From Noviherbaspirillum sedimenti (GTDB taxonomy: Bacteria; Pseudomonadota; Gammaproteobacteria; Burkholderiales; Burkholderiaceae_D), in the NCBI RefSeq assembly GCF_003590835.1, contig NZ_QYUQ01000002.1, positions 3,224,001 to 3,288,000 on the forward strand: a stretch of 64,000 nucleotides of DNA, written 5' to 3'. Numbering within the stretch: position 1 is the first letter of the stretch; each line of letters begins with the position of its first letter. The notes beneath the pieces are model-generated. The model was not told the DNA's origin, made no database searches, and saw only the letters and a list, made by a program, of their open reading frames with translations. The position numbers and the translations under genes were made by a program. Positions 11,780 through 20,598 of this stretch are shown here, one piece after another.

Positions 11780-12747
11780 CGCCCCCGGTGCATATCGCAC
11801 CGCGCCGCCATTGGGCGCAGATCAACGAAGCCAGCTTCATTGCCGGCATGCGCTTCCTGTTCTGGGTCTGCCGCACTTTCGGGCGCTGGCCGTTCCGACT
11901 GCTGCTGTATCCGGTGCTGGCCTGGTATGTACTGACCCAACCGACGGCGCGCGCAGCTTCGTCGGATTACCTGCGCAGGGTGCGCGGATTCGGCGGGCTG
12001 GCATGGATCGACCCGGGCCTGCTCGGCGTCATGCGCCACTTCGCCGCATTCGCCGAGTGCATCCTCGACAAGATGCTGCTGTGGGGCGGCCAGGTCGCGT
12101 TGGCTGATATCGAGTTCTTCGGCGAAAAAGAGCTTGACGACGACATCGCCAGCCAGCGCGGCGGCCTGATGATCTGTTCGCACTTCGGCAACCTGGAACT
12201 GTGCCGCGTGCTGGCCCGTCAGCAGGCCGGCTTGAAGCTGACGGTGCTGGTGCATACCAAGCACGCGCACAAGTTCAACCAGCTGCTGGCGCAACTCGAT
12301 CCCGAAAGCCAGCTGAACCTGCTGCAGGTGACGGAGATGTCGCCGGCAACTGCCATGCTGCTCAACGAGCGGGTCGCGCGCGGCGAGTTCGTGGTCATCG
12401 CTGGCGATCGTGTGCCGGTGACGTCGGGCGCACGCACCTGCCAGGCCCGCTTCATGGGCGAACAAGCGCCCTTCCCGGTCGGCCCCTATATACTGGCAAG
12501 CCTGCTGCAATGCCCCGTGTACATGCTGTTTTCAATGCGCGTCGGACGCCGCTCCGAAATCCATTTCGAACGCTTGCGCGACGCAATCCACCTGCCGCGC
12601 AAAGGGCGCGAACAGGCATGCGCGGCGCTGGCGCAGGACTACGCGGCGCGACTGGAGCATTTCTGTCTGCGCGCTCCTTTCCAATGGTTTAACTTTTACG
12701 AATTCTGGCGCTCGCCTGACATGGAACCTACCGATGCATCCCGCTGA
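11776..12747 (+). CDS. LpxL/HtrB-like acyltransferase of aryl polyene cluster
   Basis: The 323-residue protein resembles lipid A late acyltransferases. An N-terminal hydrophobic helix (FGRWPFRLLLYPVLAWYVL) is followed by CSHFGNLELCRVLARQ (HX4E-type active site) and VIAGDRVPV. It corresponds to the C-terminal half of ApeJ. The start was chosen for the ATGA overlap with the glycosyltransferase; ATG 11764 is an alternative. It probably attaches the polyene to its lipid or sugar anchor. Confidence 0.87.
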   Translation: MTPPVHIAPRRHWAQINEASFIAGMRFLFWVCRTFGRWPFRLLLYPVLAWYVLTQPTARAASSDYLRRVRGFGGLAWIDPGLLGVMRHFAAFAECILDKMLLWGGQVALADIEFFGEKELDDDIASQRGGLMICSHFGNLELCRVLARQQAGLKLTVLVHTKHAHKFNQLLAQLDPESQLNLLQVTEMSPATAMLLNERVARGEFVVIAGDRVPVTSGARTCQARFMGEQAPFPVGPYILASLLQCPVYMLFSMRVGRRSEIHFERLRDAIHLPRKGREQACAALAQDYAARLEHFCLRAPFQWFNFYEFWRSPDMEPTDASR

Positions 12748-14290
12748 CCTGAAGACCACATCGCGCGCCGTCCGCTTCGACCAGGGACGTTTGCGCATTG
12801 AAGACATAGTCGATATCGCCGAAGGGATGGCGTGCGCCACGCTCTCGCAGGCGCAGGAATTCCGCGCGACGATCACGCGCGGGGCGGAATTCCTCGATCG
12901 TCTGCTGCGCGAAGACGGCGCCATCTATGGCGTGACCACCGGCTATGGCGATTCATGCACCGTGACCGTGCCGCCCGAACTGGTGGCCGAACTTCCGCAC
13001 CATCTCTACACCTATCACGGCTGCGGCCTCGGCGCGTATTTCAGCCCGGAAGAAACGCGCGCCATCATGGCGGCGCGGCTGGCTTCGCTCAGCAAGGGTT
13101 ACTCCGGCGTCAGCCTGGAGTTGCTGGAACAGATCGTGCGCCTGCTGGACAAGGACTTGCTGCCACGGATTCCCTCCGAAGGCTCGGTCGGTGCCAGCGG
13201 TGATCTCACGCCTCTTTCCTACCTGGCAGCCGCCCTCTGCGGCGAGCGCGAGGTTTTGCGCGATGGCGTCGAGTTACCGGCCGCGCAGGCGCTGGCCGAG
13301 GCCGGCATTTCACCGTTGCGCCTGCGCCCGAAGGAAGGCCTGGCCATCATGAACGGCACGGCAGTGATGACCGCGCTGGCCTGTCTGGCCTACGCGCGCG
13401 CCGAATACCTGACCCGGCTGTGCACGCGCATTACCGCCATGGCGTCGTTCGCGCTGGACGGCAATGCCCACCATTTCGATGCCACATTGTTTTCGGTGAA
13501 GCCGCATCCCGGGCTGCAGCGCGTGGCGGCCTGGCTGCGCACCGATCTGCCATGCGAGGAGACCCCGCGCAATGGCAAGCGCCTGCAAGACCGCTACTCG
13601 CTGCGTTGCGCGCCGCATGTCATCGGCGTGCTGGCCGACGCCCTGCCCTGGCTGCGCGAGTCGATCGAAAACGAGCTCAACAGCGCCAACGACAATCCGA
13701 TCATCGATCCGGACGGCGAACGCGTCCTGCACGGCGGCCATTTCTACGGTGGCCACATCGCCTTCGCCATGGACAGCATGAAGAATGCTATCGCCAACCT
13801 CGCCGACCTGATGGACCGCCAGATGGCGCTGCTGGTCGACAGCCGCTACAACAACGGCCTGCCATCCAACCTGTCCGGCATGCAGGGTCCGCGGGCGGCC
13901 ATCAACCATGGCTTGAAGGCCTTGCAGATCAGCGCTTCCGCCTGGACCGCCGAAGCCCTCAAGCAGACCATGCCGGCATCGGTATTCTCTCGTTCCACCG
14001 AGTGCCACAACCAGGACAAGGTGAGCATGGGCACGATCGCCGCGCGCGATTGCCTGCGCATTCTGGAACTAACCGAGCAAGTCGGCGCCGCCTTGCTGAT
14101 CACGGTCTTGCAAGGCAGCTTGCTGCGCCAGCACGTCAACCCAACGGTCGCGCCGGAAGCGCCGCTGCAGGCAATGCTCGATGAGCTTGCCGGCGACGTG
14201 CGCATGATTGAGGAAGATCGCCGCCTGGAACCGGATCTGCGCCTGATGCTGAAACGCATTCGCGCACGCGCATGGAAACTGTATGACTAA
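12734..14290 (+). CDS. Aromatic amino acid ammonia-lyase, tyrosine-specific by motif
   Basis: The 518-residue protein belongs to the MIO-dependent histidine/phenylalanine/tyrosine ammonia-lyase family. The self-forming cofactor triad is Ala154-Ser155-Gly156 (GASGDLTPLSYLA) and the catalytic loop Tyr is in IYGVTTGYG (Tyr65). The substrate-selectivity position reads His90-Leu91 (LPHHLYTYHG). A His-Leu pair here is known for tyrosine ammonia-lyases, whereas Phe-Leu marks phenylalanine enzymes and Ser-His histidine enzymes. The inferred role is to make 4-coumarate as the starter for the polyene. It overlaps both neighbours. Confidence 0.9.
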   Translation: MHPADLKTTSRAVRFDQGRLRIEDIVDIAEGMACATLSQAQEFRATITRGAEFLDRLLREDGAIYGVTTGYGDSCTVTVPPELVAELPHHLYTYHGCGLGAYFSPEETRAIMAARLASLSKGYSGVSLELLEQIVRLLDKDLLPRIPSEGSVGASGDLTPLSYLAAALCGEREVLRDGVELPAAQALAEAGISPLRLRPKEGLAIMNGTAVMTALACLAYARAEYLTRLCTRITAMASFALDGNAHHFDATLFSVKPHPGLQRVAAWLRTDLPCEETPRNGKRLQDRYSLRCAPHVIGVLADALPWLRESIENELNSANDNPIIDPDGERVLHGGHFYGGHIAFAMDSMKNAIANLADLMDRQMALLVDSRYNNGLPSNLSGMQGPRAAINHGLKALQISASAWTAEALKQTMPASVFSRSTECHNQDKVSMGTIAARDCLRILELTEQVGAALLITVLQGSLLRQHVNPTVAPEAPLQAMLDELAGDVRMIEEDRRLEPDLRLMLKRIRARAWKLYD

Positions 14291-14711
14291 GCCCGCGCGC
14301 GAGTGGTCGGTCGAGATCGAGCTGCAGGTGCAGTTTTTCGACCTCGACCCGATGGAAGTCGTGTGGCACGGCAACTACGTCAAGTACCTCGAACAGGCGC
14401 GCTGCGCGCTGCTGGACAGCATCGGCTACAACTATCCGGAGATGAAGGCATCCGGCTATGCGTGGCCGATCATCGACATGCATCTGCGTTATATCGGATC
14501 GGCGGTATTCGGCCAGACCATCAGGCTGCGCGCCACCATCGTCGAGTGGGAAAACCGCCTGAAGATCGCTTACCTGATTACCGATCCACAAACCGGAAAA
14601 CGCCTGACCCGTGCTACCACGATCCAGGTGGCGGTCGAGATCGCCACCGGTGAAATGTGCTTCGTATCCCCGCCCGCGCTATATGAAAAACTGGGAGTGA
14701 AACCATCATGA
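14283..14711 (+). CDS. apeK: Hotdog acyl-ACP thioesterase of aryl polyene cluster
   Basis: The 142-residue 4HBT-type thioesterase has FFDLDPMEVVWHGNYVKYLEQ with the usual active-site Asp and the helix that follows. It probably releases the polyene or edits stalled chains. It overlaps the ammonia-lyase stop by eight bases and ends in an ATGA overlap with the next gene. Confidence 0.9.
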   Translation: MTKPAREWSVEIELQVQFFDLDPMEVVWHGNYVKYLEQARCALLDSIGYNYPEMKASGYAWPIIDMHLRYIGSAVFGQTIRLRATIVEWENRLKIAYLITDPQTGKRLTRATTIQVAVEIATGEMCFVSPPALYEKLGVKPS

Positions 14712-15310
14712 AACGCCTGTTTGTCTCTTTCTGCTTTGCGCTGGCAATGGCGCCCAGCCATGCCGCAGTACCAGTCGGGAAGATCCAGGCCTTGCTGGCC
14801 AAACCGGAAATCCTGTGCGGCCGATTCGACCAGACCAAACATCTGGCGGGAATGAAGAAACCCTTGCTGTCGAGCGGACGTTTCTGTGTCGCCGCCGGCA
14901 GGGGGGTGCTGTGGCGCACCTTGCAACCGTTCCCGAGCACCTTGCGGCTGAGCCGCGATGAGATCCTGCAGATGCACGGCGACCGCGTCGCCGTGCGCGT
15001 CGACGCCAGGCAGGAACCGACTGTGCGGCTGATCAACAACATGCTGTTCTCCCTGCTGGCCGGCGACCTGGCGCAACTGGAGAAGCTGTTCGAAGGCGAA
15101 GGCAGTGTGCAGGACAAGCAGTGGTCGGTGGCGTTGAAAGCGCGCGATCCCGGTCTGGCGAAAGTGATCGCCGGCGTGTCACTGGAAGGCGGCGCCTTTG
15201 TCAGGCAAATCACCCTGCATGAAGCCAACGGCGACCGCACCAGCATTTCCTTCTCGGCGATGCAGACCGGCGAGGCCGCCATCGCACCTGAAGAGGCGGC
15301 ACAATTTTGA
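14708..15310 (+). CDS. apeL: LolA-like periplasmic carrier of aryl polyene cluster
   Basis: The 200-residue protein has a signal peptide (MKRLFVSFCFALAMAPSHA, cleavage near residue 19) and a LolA-type outer-membrane lipoprotein carrier pattern (GRFDQTKHLAGMKKPLLSSG, LWRTLQPFPSTLRLS). It is inferred to move the lipid-linked pigment across the periplasm. The ATG overlaps the thioesterase stop. Confidence 0.88.
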   Translation: MKRLFVSFCFALAMAPSHAAVPVGKIQALLAKPEILCGRFDQTKHLAGMKKPLLSSGRFCVAAGRGVLWRTLQPFPSTLRLSRDEILQMHGDRVAVRVDARQEPTVRLINNMLFSLLAGDLAQLEKLFEGEGSVQDKQWSVALKARDPGLAKVIAGVSLEGGAFVRQITLHEANGDRTSISFSAMQTGEAAIAPEEAAQF

Positions 15311-17685
15311 AGCGACACAATCTCCTCGCGCTGGCCTGGGGCGTCGTGGTGGCTATTTTGCTCGCGCACGGCGTGAGCCTGTGGCTGAACCAGCGTATCG
15401 CTCCCGATACCGACATCCTGACGCTCCTGCCGACGCAAGAGCGCGACCCCGCCGTGCAGCAGGCATTCGCACACATGGCGGATGCGGCGCAGCAGAAGCT
15501 CATCGTGCTGGTCGGCGCCAGCGATTGGGAACAGGCGCGCCGCGCGGCCGACGCCTACCGCGCGGTGCTGTCGCCGCATGCGGATTTGCTGCAGTTCGCA
15601 GACAAGCTGGGCGAGCAAACGCAACAGGATTGGCTGGCGCTGTTCCAGCGACACCGGCTGGCGCTGATGACCGCCGAAGACGAAACTGCACTGCGCACGC
15701 AGGACCGCCAGTACTGGGTCGATGCGGCACTTTCCAAGCTTTACAGCCCGTTCGCCGGGCCGAAGATCGGCGCATGGCAGGACGATCCCTTCGGCCTGTT
15801 CGGCGGCTGGGTGCAGGCGCGCGCGCAGGAAACACCGGTGCGGCCGCGCGACGGCCGCCTGTTCGTCGCCGACGGCGAACGCACGTACGTGGTGATGCCG
15901 ATGATCTTGCGTGTGCCGGCTTTTTCCATGGATGCGCAAGAAACGGTCATGCCCCTGCTGGCAAAGGCGCGCCAGGCGGCGAGCAGTGCCGTAGCCAACG
16001 CCGAGGTGCTGGAAGCAGGCATGATCCTGCACGCCGCCGCTGCCGGCAAACAGGCCAGCGGCGAAGTTTCCACCATCGGCATCGGCTCGCTGCTCGGCAT
16101 CGTGCTGTTGATCTGGTTCTCGTTCCGATCGCTCAAGCCATTTGCATATATCGCGCTGCTGCTCGGCGTCGGCTTTCTCGGTGCGCTGACGCTGTGCCTG
16201 CTGCTGTTCGATCGCGTGCATCTGCTGACGCTGGTGTTTGGCGCGACCCTGATCGGGGTGGCGCAGGACTACGGCATTTATTTCCTGTGCCATCGTTTGG
16301 GCGCCGGTGCTGCCACTACCTCGCCGCAATTACTTCGCCACCTGCTGCCCAGCCTGTTGCTGACGCTTCTCGCGGCGGCGATCGGCTATACGGGGCTGGC
16401 ACTGACGCCGTTTCCGGGGCTGCGCCAGATGGCGGTATTTTCGGTGGCCGGCCTCGTGTTCGCATGGCTGACGGTAGTGTGCTGGTATCCGGCCATGATC
16501 GGCCCGATGACTTTGAAGAATGCCCGCCAGGCGCAGGCTTTCTCCGCCGTCCTGAAGCACTGGCCGGTGCTGCGTGCCGACCGGCGATCGGCACTGGCGC
16601 TGCTGGCGGTAGCGGTGCTGCTGGGGTTCGGCTGGTCGCGCCTCGGCGTCAACGACGACATCCGCTCCCTGCAGAATCCGCCGAAACAGCTGGTCGCCGA
16701 ACAGCTCAAACTGGGCAAGCTGCTCGACGCGCCGACGCCGGTGCAGTTTTACCTGGTGCGCGGCGCAAGTGCCGACCAGGTGTTGCAGCGTGAAGAGGCA
16801 TTGAAGCGCCGGCTCGACCCCTTGATTGCCCAACGCACGATCTCGGGATATCAGGCGATCTCGAACTGGGTGCCATCGGCGCAGGCGCAATCCGGGCGCC
16901 ACAAGCTGGTGAAAGAAAAGCTGATGGGCGACGGCGCCGCCTTGCCGGTGCTGGCAAGCCGGATCGGCGAGGATGCCGACTGGGTTCATGCAATGCGCGA
17001 GCGGGCGGCAACGGTGCCGTCGTTGACGGTGGATGAATTCATGAAGGCCCCCGCCAGCGAGCCATGGCGCCACTTGTGGCTGGGGCGGCTTGACGACGAT
17101 TATGCGAGTGTGGTCGCCGTGCGCGGGCTGAGCCTGGCCAAACTGCCCGCGTTGCAACAGGCCGCCATCGGCATCGATGGCGTGCAATGGGTCGACAAGG
17201 TTGCCGATATTTCTTCCTTACTCGGGCGCTACCGGCAGTACATGGGATGGGCGTTGCTGTTTTCGTATGCAGCGGTGTTTTGTTTGTTGTTCCTGCGCTA
17301 TCGTGCCGCCACTTGGCGCGTGCTGGCGCCCACCGCCCTCGCCAGCGGCGTCACGCTCGCGTTGCTCGGCATCGCCGGGCAACAGCTGCAACTGTTCCAT
17401 GTGCTGGCGCTGATGCTACTGCTTGGCATAGGCGTCGACTATGGCGTGTTTTTCCAGGAGCGACCGGATCGCCGCGAGGCTTCGGCCTGGATGGCGGTCA
17501 GCCTGTCGGCGGCAAGCACGTTGCTGTCCTTCGGCCTGCTTGGCCTGAGCAAGACGCCGGCTTTGCAGGCTTTCGGCTTAACCATGCTGCTCGGCACGGC
17601 CTTGGTATGGTTGATTGTCCCCTGCTTTGCCCATGAGCATGCGGCTGTGGCGCAAGCGGTGCGAATGGAGGAGGTGTGCGAATGA
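15307..17685 (+). CDS. apeM: MMPL/RND-family exporter of aryl polyene cluster
   Basis: The 792-residue protein has two repeats of one helix, a large periplasmic loop and a helix bundle, as in MMPL/RND exporters. The bundles include TLIGVAQDYGIYFLCHRL and LMLLLGIGVDYGVFFQE, where the Asp residues mark the proton pathway. It starts with TTG at 15307, overlapping the LolA-like gene stop. It probably exports the pigment from the inner membrane. Confidence 0.9.
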   Translation: MKRHNLLALAWGVVVAILLAHGVSLWLNQRIAPDTDILTLLPTQERDPAVQQAFAHMADAAQQKLIVLVGASDWEQARRAADAYRAVLSPHADLLQFADKLGEQTQQDWLALFQRHRLALMTAEDETALRTQDRQYWVDAALSKLYSPFAGPKIGAWQDDPFGLFGGWVQARAQETPVRPRDGRLFVADGERTYVVMPMILRVPAFSMDAQETVMPLLAKARQAASSAVANAEVLEAGMILHAAAAGKQASGEVSTIGIGSLLGIVLLIWFSFRSLKPFAYIALLLGVGFLGALTLCLLLFDRVHLLTLVFGATLIGVAQDYGIYFLCHRLGAGAATTSPQLLRHLLPSLLLTLLAAAIGYTGLALTPFPGLRQMAVFSVAGLVFAWLTVVCWYPAMIGPMTLKNARQAQAFSAVLKHWPVLRADRRSALALLAVAVLLGFGWSRLGVNDDIRSLQNPPKQLVAEQLKLGKLLDAPTPVQFYLVRGASADQVLQREEALKRRLDPLIAQRTISGYQAISNWVPSAQAQSGRHKLVKEKLMGDGAALPVLASRIGEDADWVHAMRERAATVPSLTVDEFMKAPASEPWRHLWLGRLDDDYASVVAVRGLSLAKLPALQQAAIGIDGVQWVDKVADISSLLGRYRQYMGWALLFSYAAVFCLLFLRYRAATWRVLAPTALASGVTLALLGIAGQQLQLFHVLALMLLLGIGVDYGVFFQERPDRREASAWMAVSLSAASTLLSFGLLGLSKTPALQAFGLTMLLGTALVWLIVPCFAHEHAAVAQAVRMEEVCE

Positions 17686-18242
17686 TCCTGCGTTGTATTT
17701 TTTTCTGCGCGGCCATGATGCTGGCGCTGACCTTGGCCGGCTGCCATCCCCCGCAGCAAGTGCAACCGGCCCGGCTCGGACTACGGCTAGAACCAGCAGC
17801 GCTCGGGGCGTCGATCAGCCTGCAGCAGCGGCTTGCCGTTGAACGCGAAGGCCGGATCGATTATCTCGAAGCCGCGCTGGAAGTCGACGACCGCCATGTC
17901 GGCATGATCGGGCTGGCGCTCGGACAGCGTGTCATGAGTCTGGAGTTCGACGGCAACGAACTGAAATCGTGGCGCCATGCGCTGCTGCCGGAACAGGTGC
18001 GCGCCGAGGATGTGCTGGAAGACATCCAGCTCACGTACTGGCCGGCCGCCGCAGTGCGCGCGGCCTTGCCCACCGGCTGGCGCATCGAGGAGGAAGGCAT
18101 GCGCCGCACAATATGGTCGGACGACGCAAAGGTGGTGGTGATCAACTATAGCGCCGAACCGCGCTGGAACGGCAAAGTCGCGCTGACCAACCTGCGCTAT
18201 CAATATCAGCTCACTATCCAATCGGCTCCCGCCGGTCCGTAA
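17682..18242 (+). CDS. apeN: DUF3261-type lipoprotein of aryl polyene cluster
   Basis: The 186-residue protein has a lipoprotein signal with the lipobox LAGC around residue 20. The mature part is of the kind annotated as DUF3261 in aryl polyene clusters (YLEAALEVDDRHVGMIGLALG). The ATG at 17682 overlaps the exporter stop as ATGA. It may help localise the pigment at the outer membrane; the exact role is unknown. Confidence 0.82.
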   Translation: MILRCIFFCAAMMLALTLAGCHPPQQVQPARLGLRLEPAALGASISLQQRLAVEREGRIDYLEAALEVDDRHVGMIGLALGQRVMSLEFDGNELKSWRHALLPEQVRAEDVLEDIQLTYWPAAAVRAALPTGWRIEEEGMRRTIWSDDAKVVVINYSAEPRWNGKVALTNLRYQYQLTIQSAPAGP

Positions 18243-18243
18243 C

Positions 18244-19422
18244 ATGATTTATCTGAACCAACTCGGCATCATTTGCGCCGCCGGCGATTCACGCCATGAA
18301 GTCCGGCGGCGCGTATTCGCGGCAGCGCAAAGCGGCATTATGCCGACCGAGCGCCACTCCCCCGGGCGCGTGCTTCCGCTCGGCTGCGTGGATGCGCCGC
18401 TGCCTGCGTTCGAGCACCTGCCGCCGCGCGAACGTAGCCGCAACAATCGGCTCGCGCTGGCGGCGCTGGCGCAAATCCGCGAGGAAGTGGATGCGGCGAT
18501 TTCGCGCTTCGGCGCAGACCGCATCGGCATCGTGCTCGGCACCAGCACTTCGGGCATCGCGGAAAGCGAAGCGGCGTTGCGCGAACATGCCGCAAGCGGA
18601 AAATTGCCCGGACATTATCACTACGGCCAGCAGGAACTCGGTTCGTCGGCATCGATGCTGGCGGCAGTGCTCGGTACGGGCGGTCCCGCGTATGTGCATT
18701 CGACCGCATGCGCGTCCAGCGCCAAGGCGCTGGCCAGCGCCGCCCGCCTGCTCAACATGGGGGTATGCGACGCGGTGATCGCCGGTGGTGTCGACTCGTT
18801 GTGCGCCTTCACCGTCGCCGGGTTCGCGGCGCTGGAATCGGTCAGCGAAGCGCGCTGCAATCCACTCAGCGCCAACCGCAACGGCATCAACATCGGCGAA
18901 GGCGCGGCACTGTTCCTGATGACGCGCGAGCCCGCCACCGTATCGCTATGCGGCTGGGGCGAATCGTCCGACGCCCATCACATGTCGGCGCCAGATCCAT
19001 CGGGCAAGGGTGCGTCGACCGCGATCGAGAAGGCGCTGGCGCGCGCCGGCATAGGGCCAGCGCAGATCGATTACATTAATCTGCATGGCACAGCAACGCC
19101 GCAGAACGATGCCATGGAATCGCGAGCGGTGCATGCCTTGTTCGGCGACGCGGTGGCGGTCAGTTCGACCAAACCGTTTACCGGTCACGCCCTGGGTGCT
19201 GCCGGAGCAATTGAAGCGGCGCTATGCTGGCTTGCGATGCAGGACGACAATCCTGAAGGTGTCTTGCCACCACATCTATGGGACGGCGCCCGCGACCCGG
19301 TTTTGCCCGAATTGAATACGGTAGCGCCCGGGGCACGCCTCGGACGTCCGCTGGACTGGGCCATGAGTAATTCGTTCGCATTCGGCGGCGCCAACGCGGC
19401 GCTGGTGTTCGGGAGAAGCTGA
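18244..19422 (+). CDS. apeO: Beta-ketoacyl synthase, elongating ketosynthase
   Basis: The 392-residue protein is an active ketosynthase, with nucleophile Cys156 (HSTACASSAKA) and the two active-site histidines in NLHGTAT and GHALGAAGA. By analogy with characterised aryl polyene systems it should pair with the chain length factor encoded at the start of the operon. It begins one base after the lipoprotein stop. Confidence 0.9.
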   Translation: MIYLNQLGIICAAGDSRHEVRRRVFAAAQSGIMPTERHSPGRVLPLGCVDAPLPAFEHLPPRERSRNNRLALAALAQIREEVDAAISRFGADRIGIVLGTSTSGIAESEAALREHAASGKLPGHYHYGQQELGSSASMLAAVLGTGGPAYVHSTACASSAKALASAARLLNMGVCDAVIAGGVDSLCAFTVAGFAALESVSEARCNPLSANRNGINIGEGAALFLMTREPATVSLCGWGESSDAHHMSAPDPSGKGASTAIEKALARAGIGPAQIDYINLHGTATPQNDAMESRAVHALFGDAVAVSSTKPFTGHALGAAGAIEAALCWLAMQDDNPEGVLPPHLWDGARDPVLPELNTVAPGARLGRPLDWAMSNSFAFGGANAALVFGRS

Positions 19423-19423
19423 C

Positions 19424-19876
19424 ATGGAGATGCCGGATATCCGCTCGCTGGTGCCGCATGCCGGGCCGATGGTTCTGCTGGACCGCGTCATTTCGGTGGA
19501 CCATGACAGCCTGTGCGCCGAAGTCACGATCCGCGACGGCGGCCTGTTCTGCAGTCCTGATGGCGTCGGCGCCTGGGTCGGGATCGAATACATGGCACAG
19601 GCCATCGCAGCGCATGCGGGTCATGCCGCTCGCTTGCGCGGCGAACCAGTCAAGATCGGTTTTTTGCTTGGTTCGCGGCGCTATGAATGTACGCGGCCCC
19701 TGTTCGCCGTCGGCAGCGTGTTGCGCGTGCACATTGCCAGATTGCTGCTTGCCGAAAATGGCCTCGGATCTTTCGACTGCCGCATTGAAGATGAAGACGG
19801 CGTGGCGGCGACGGCCACAGTATCGGTATTTTTGCCTGCCAATGTAGATGAATTCCTTAATGGGAGCATGGAGTGA
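19424..19876 (+). CDS. apeP: Hotdog dehydratase of aryl polyene synthesis
   Basis: The 150-residue protein resembles 3-hydroxyacyl-ACP dehydratases (VPHAGPMVLLDRVISVD, WVGIEYMAQAIAAHAG). In studied systems ApeP forms a heterodimer with ApeI; here ApeI is the tail of the ligase fusion. The lack of an enoyl reductase in the cluster leaves the double bonds conjugated. Its stop overlaps the next start. Confidence 0.89.
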   Translation: MEMPDIRSLVPHAGPMVLLDRVISVDHDSLCAEVTIRDGGLFCSPDGVGAWVGIEYMAQAIAAHAGHAARLRGEPVKIGFLLGSRRYECTRPLFAVGSVLRVHIARLLLAENGLGSFDCRIEDEDGVAATATVSVFLPANVDEFLNGSME

Positions 19877-20598
19877 ACAAGAGTGTGTTGGTAACGGGTT
19901 CGAGCCGTGGCATCGGTAAGGCGATTGCGTTGCGCCTGGCGCACGATGGTTTCGATGTGGTGCTGCATTGCCTGAACCGGCGCAAGGAGGCTGATGACGT
20001 GGCGCAGAGTATCGCGGCACTCGGCCGCAATGCGCGCGTGCTGCAATTCGACATCGGCGAACGCCAAGCGGCCGAAGCCGCGCTGAGCGCGGACATAGAA
20101 GAGAACGGCTGCTATTACGGCGTGGTGTGCAACGCCGGTGTGGTGCGCGACAATGCCTTCCCCGCCATGCCCGGCGAGGACTGGGACCTCGTATTGAAAA
20201 CCAATCTCGACGGCTTCTATAACGTCCTGCATCCCCTGATCATGCCGATGGTCCGGCGCCGCAGCCCCGGGCGAATCGTCACGCTGGCGTCGGTGTCCGG
20301 GCTGATCGGCAACCGCGGCCAGGTCAATTACAGCGCGGCCAAGGCTGGCATCATCGGCGCCACCAAGGCGCTGGCGCTGGAACTTGCCTCGCGCGGTATC
20401 ACCGTCAACTGCGTCGCCCCCGGCCTGATCGAAACAGACATGGTCGAAGAGGTGCCGGTGGAGGAAGCACTGAAACTGATTCCGGCGCGGCGCATCGGCA
20501 AGCCGGAAGAAGTCGCGGCCACGGTCGGCTTCCTGATGACGGAGGACGCCGCCTATATCACTCGCCAGGTTATTTCGGTCAACGGAGGATTGGCATGA
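19873..20598 (+). CDS. apeQ: 3-ketoacyl-ACP reductase (FabG-like) of aryl polyene synthesis
   Basis: The 241-residue short-chain dehydrogenase has the nucleotide motif TGSSRGIGKAIAL and the active-site segment LASVSGLIGNRGQVNYSAAK with Ser, Tyr and Lys in place. It reduces the 3-keto group in each elongation cycle. It overlaps both neighbours by four bases. Confidence 0.93.
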   Translation: MNKSVLVTGSSRGIGKAIALRLAHDGFDVVLHCLNRRKEADDVAQSIAALGRNARVLQFDIGERQAAEAALSADIEENGCYYGVVCNAGVVRDNAFPAMPGEDWDLVLKTNLDGFYNVLHPLIMPMVRRRSPGRIVTLASVSGLIGNRGQVNYSAAKAGIIGATKALALELASRGITVNCVAPGLIETDMVEEVPVEEALKLIPARRIGKPEEVAATVGFLMTEDAAYITRQVISVNGGLA

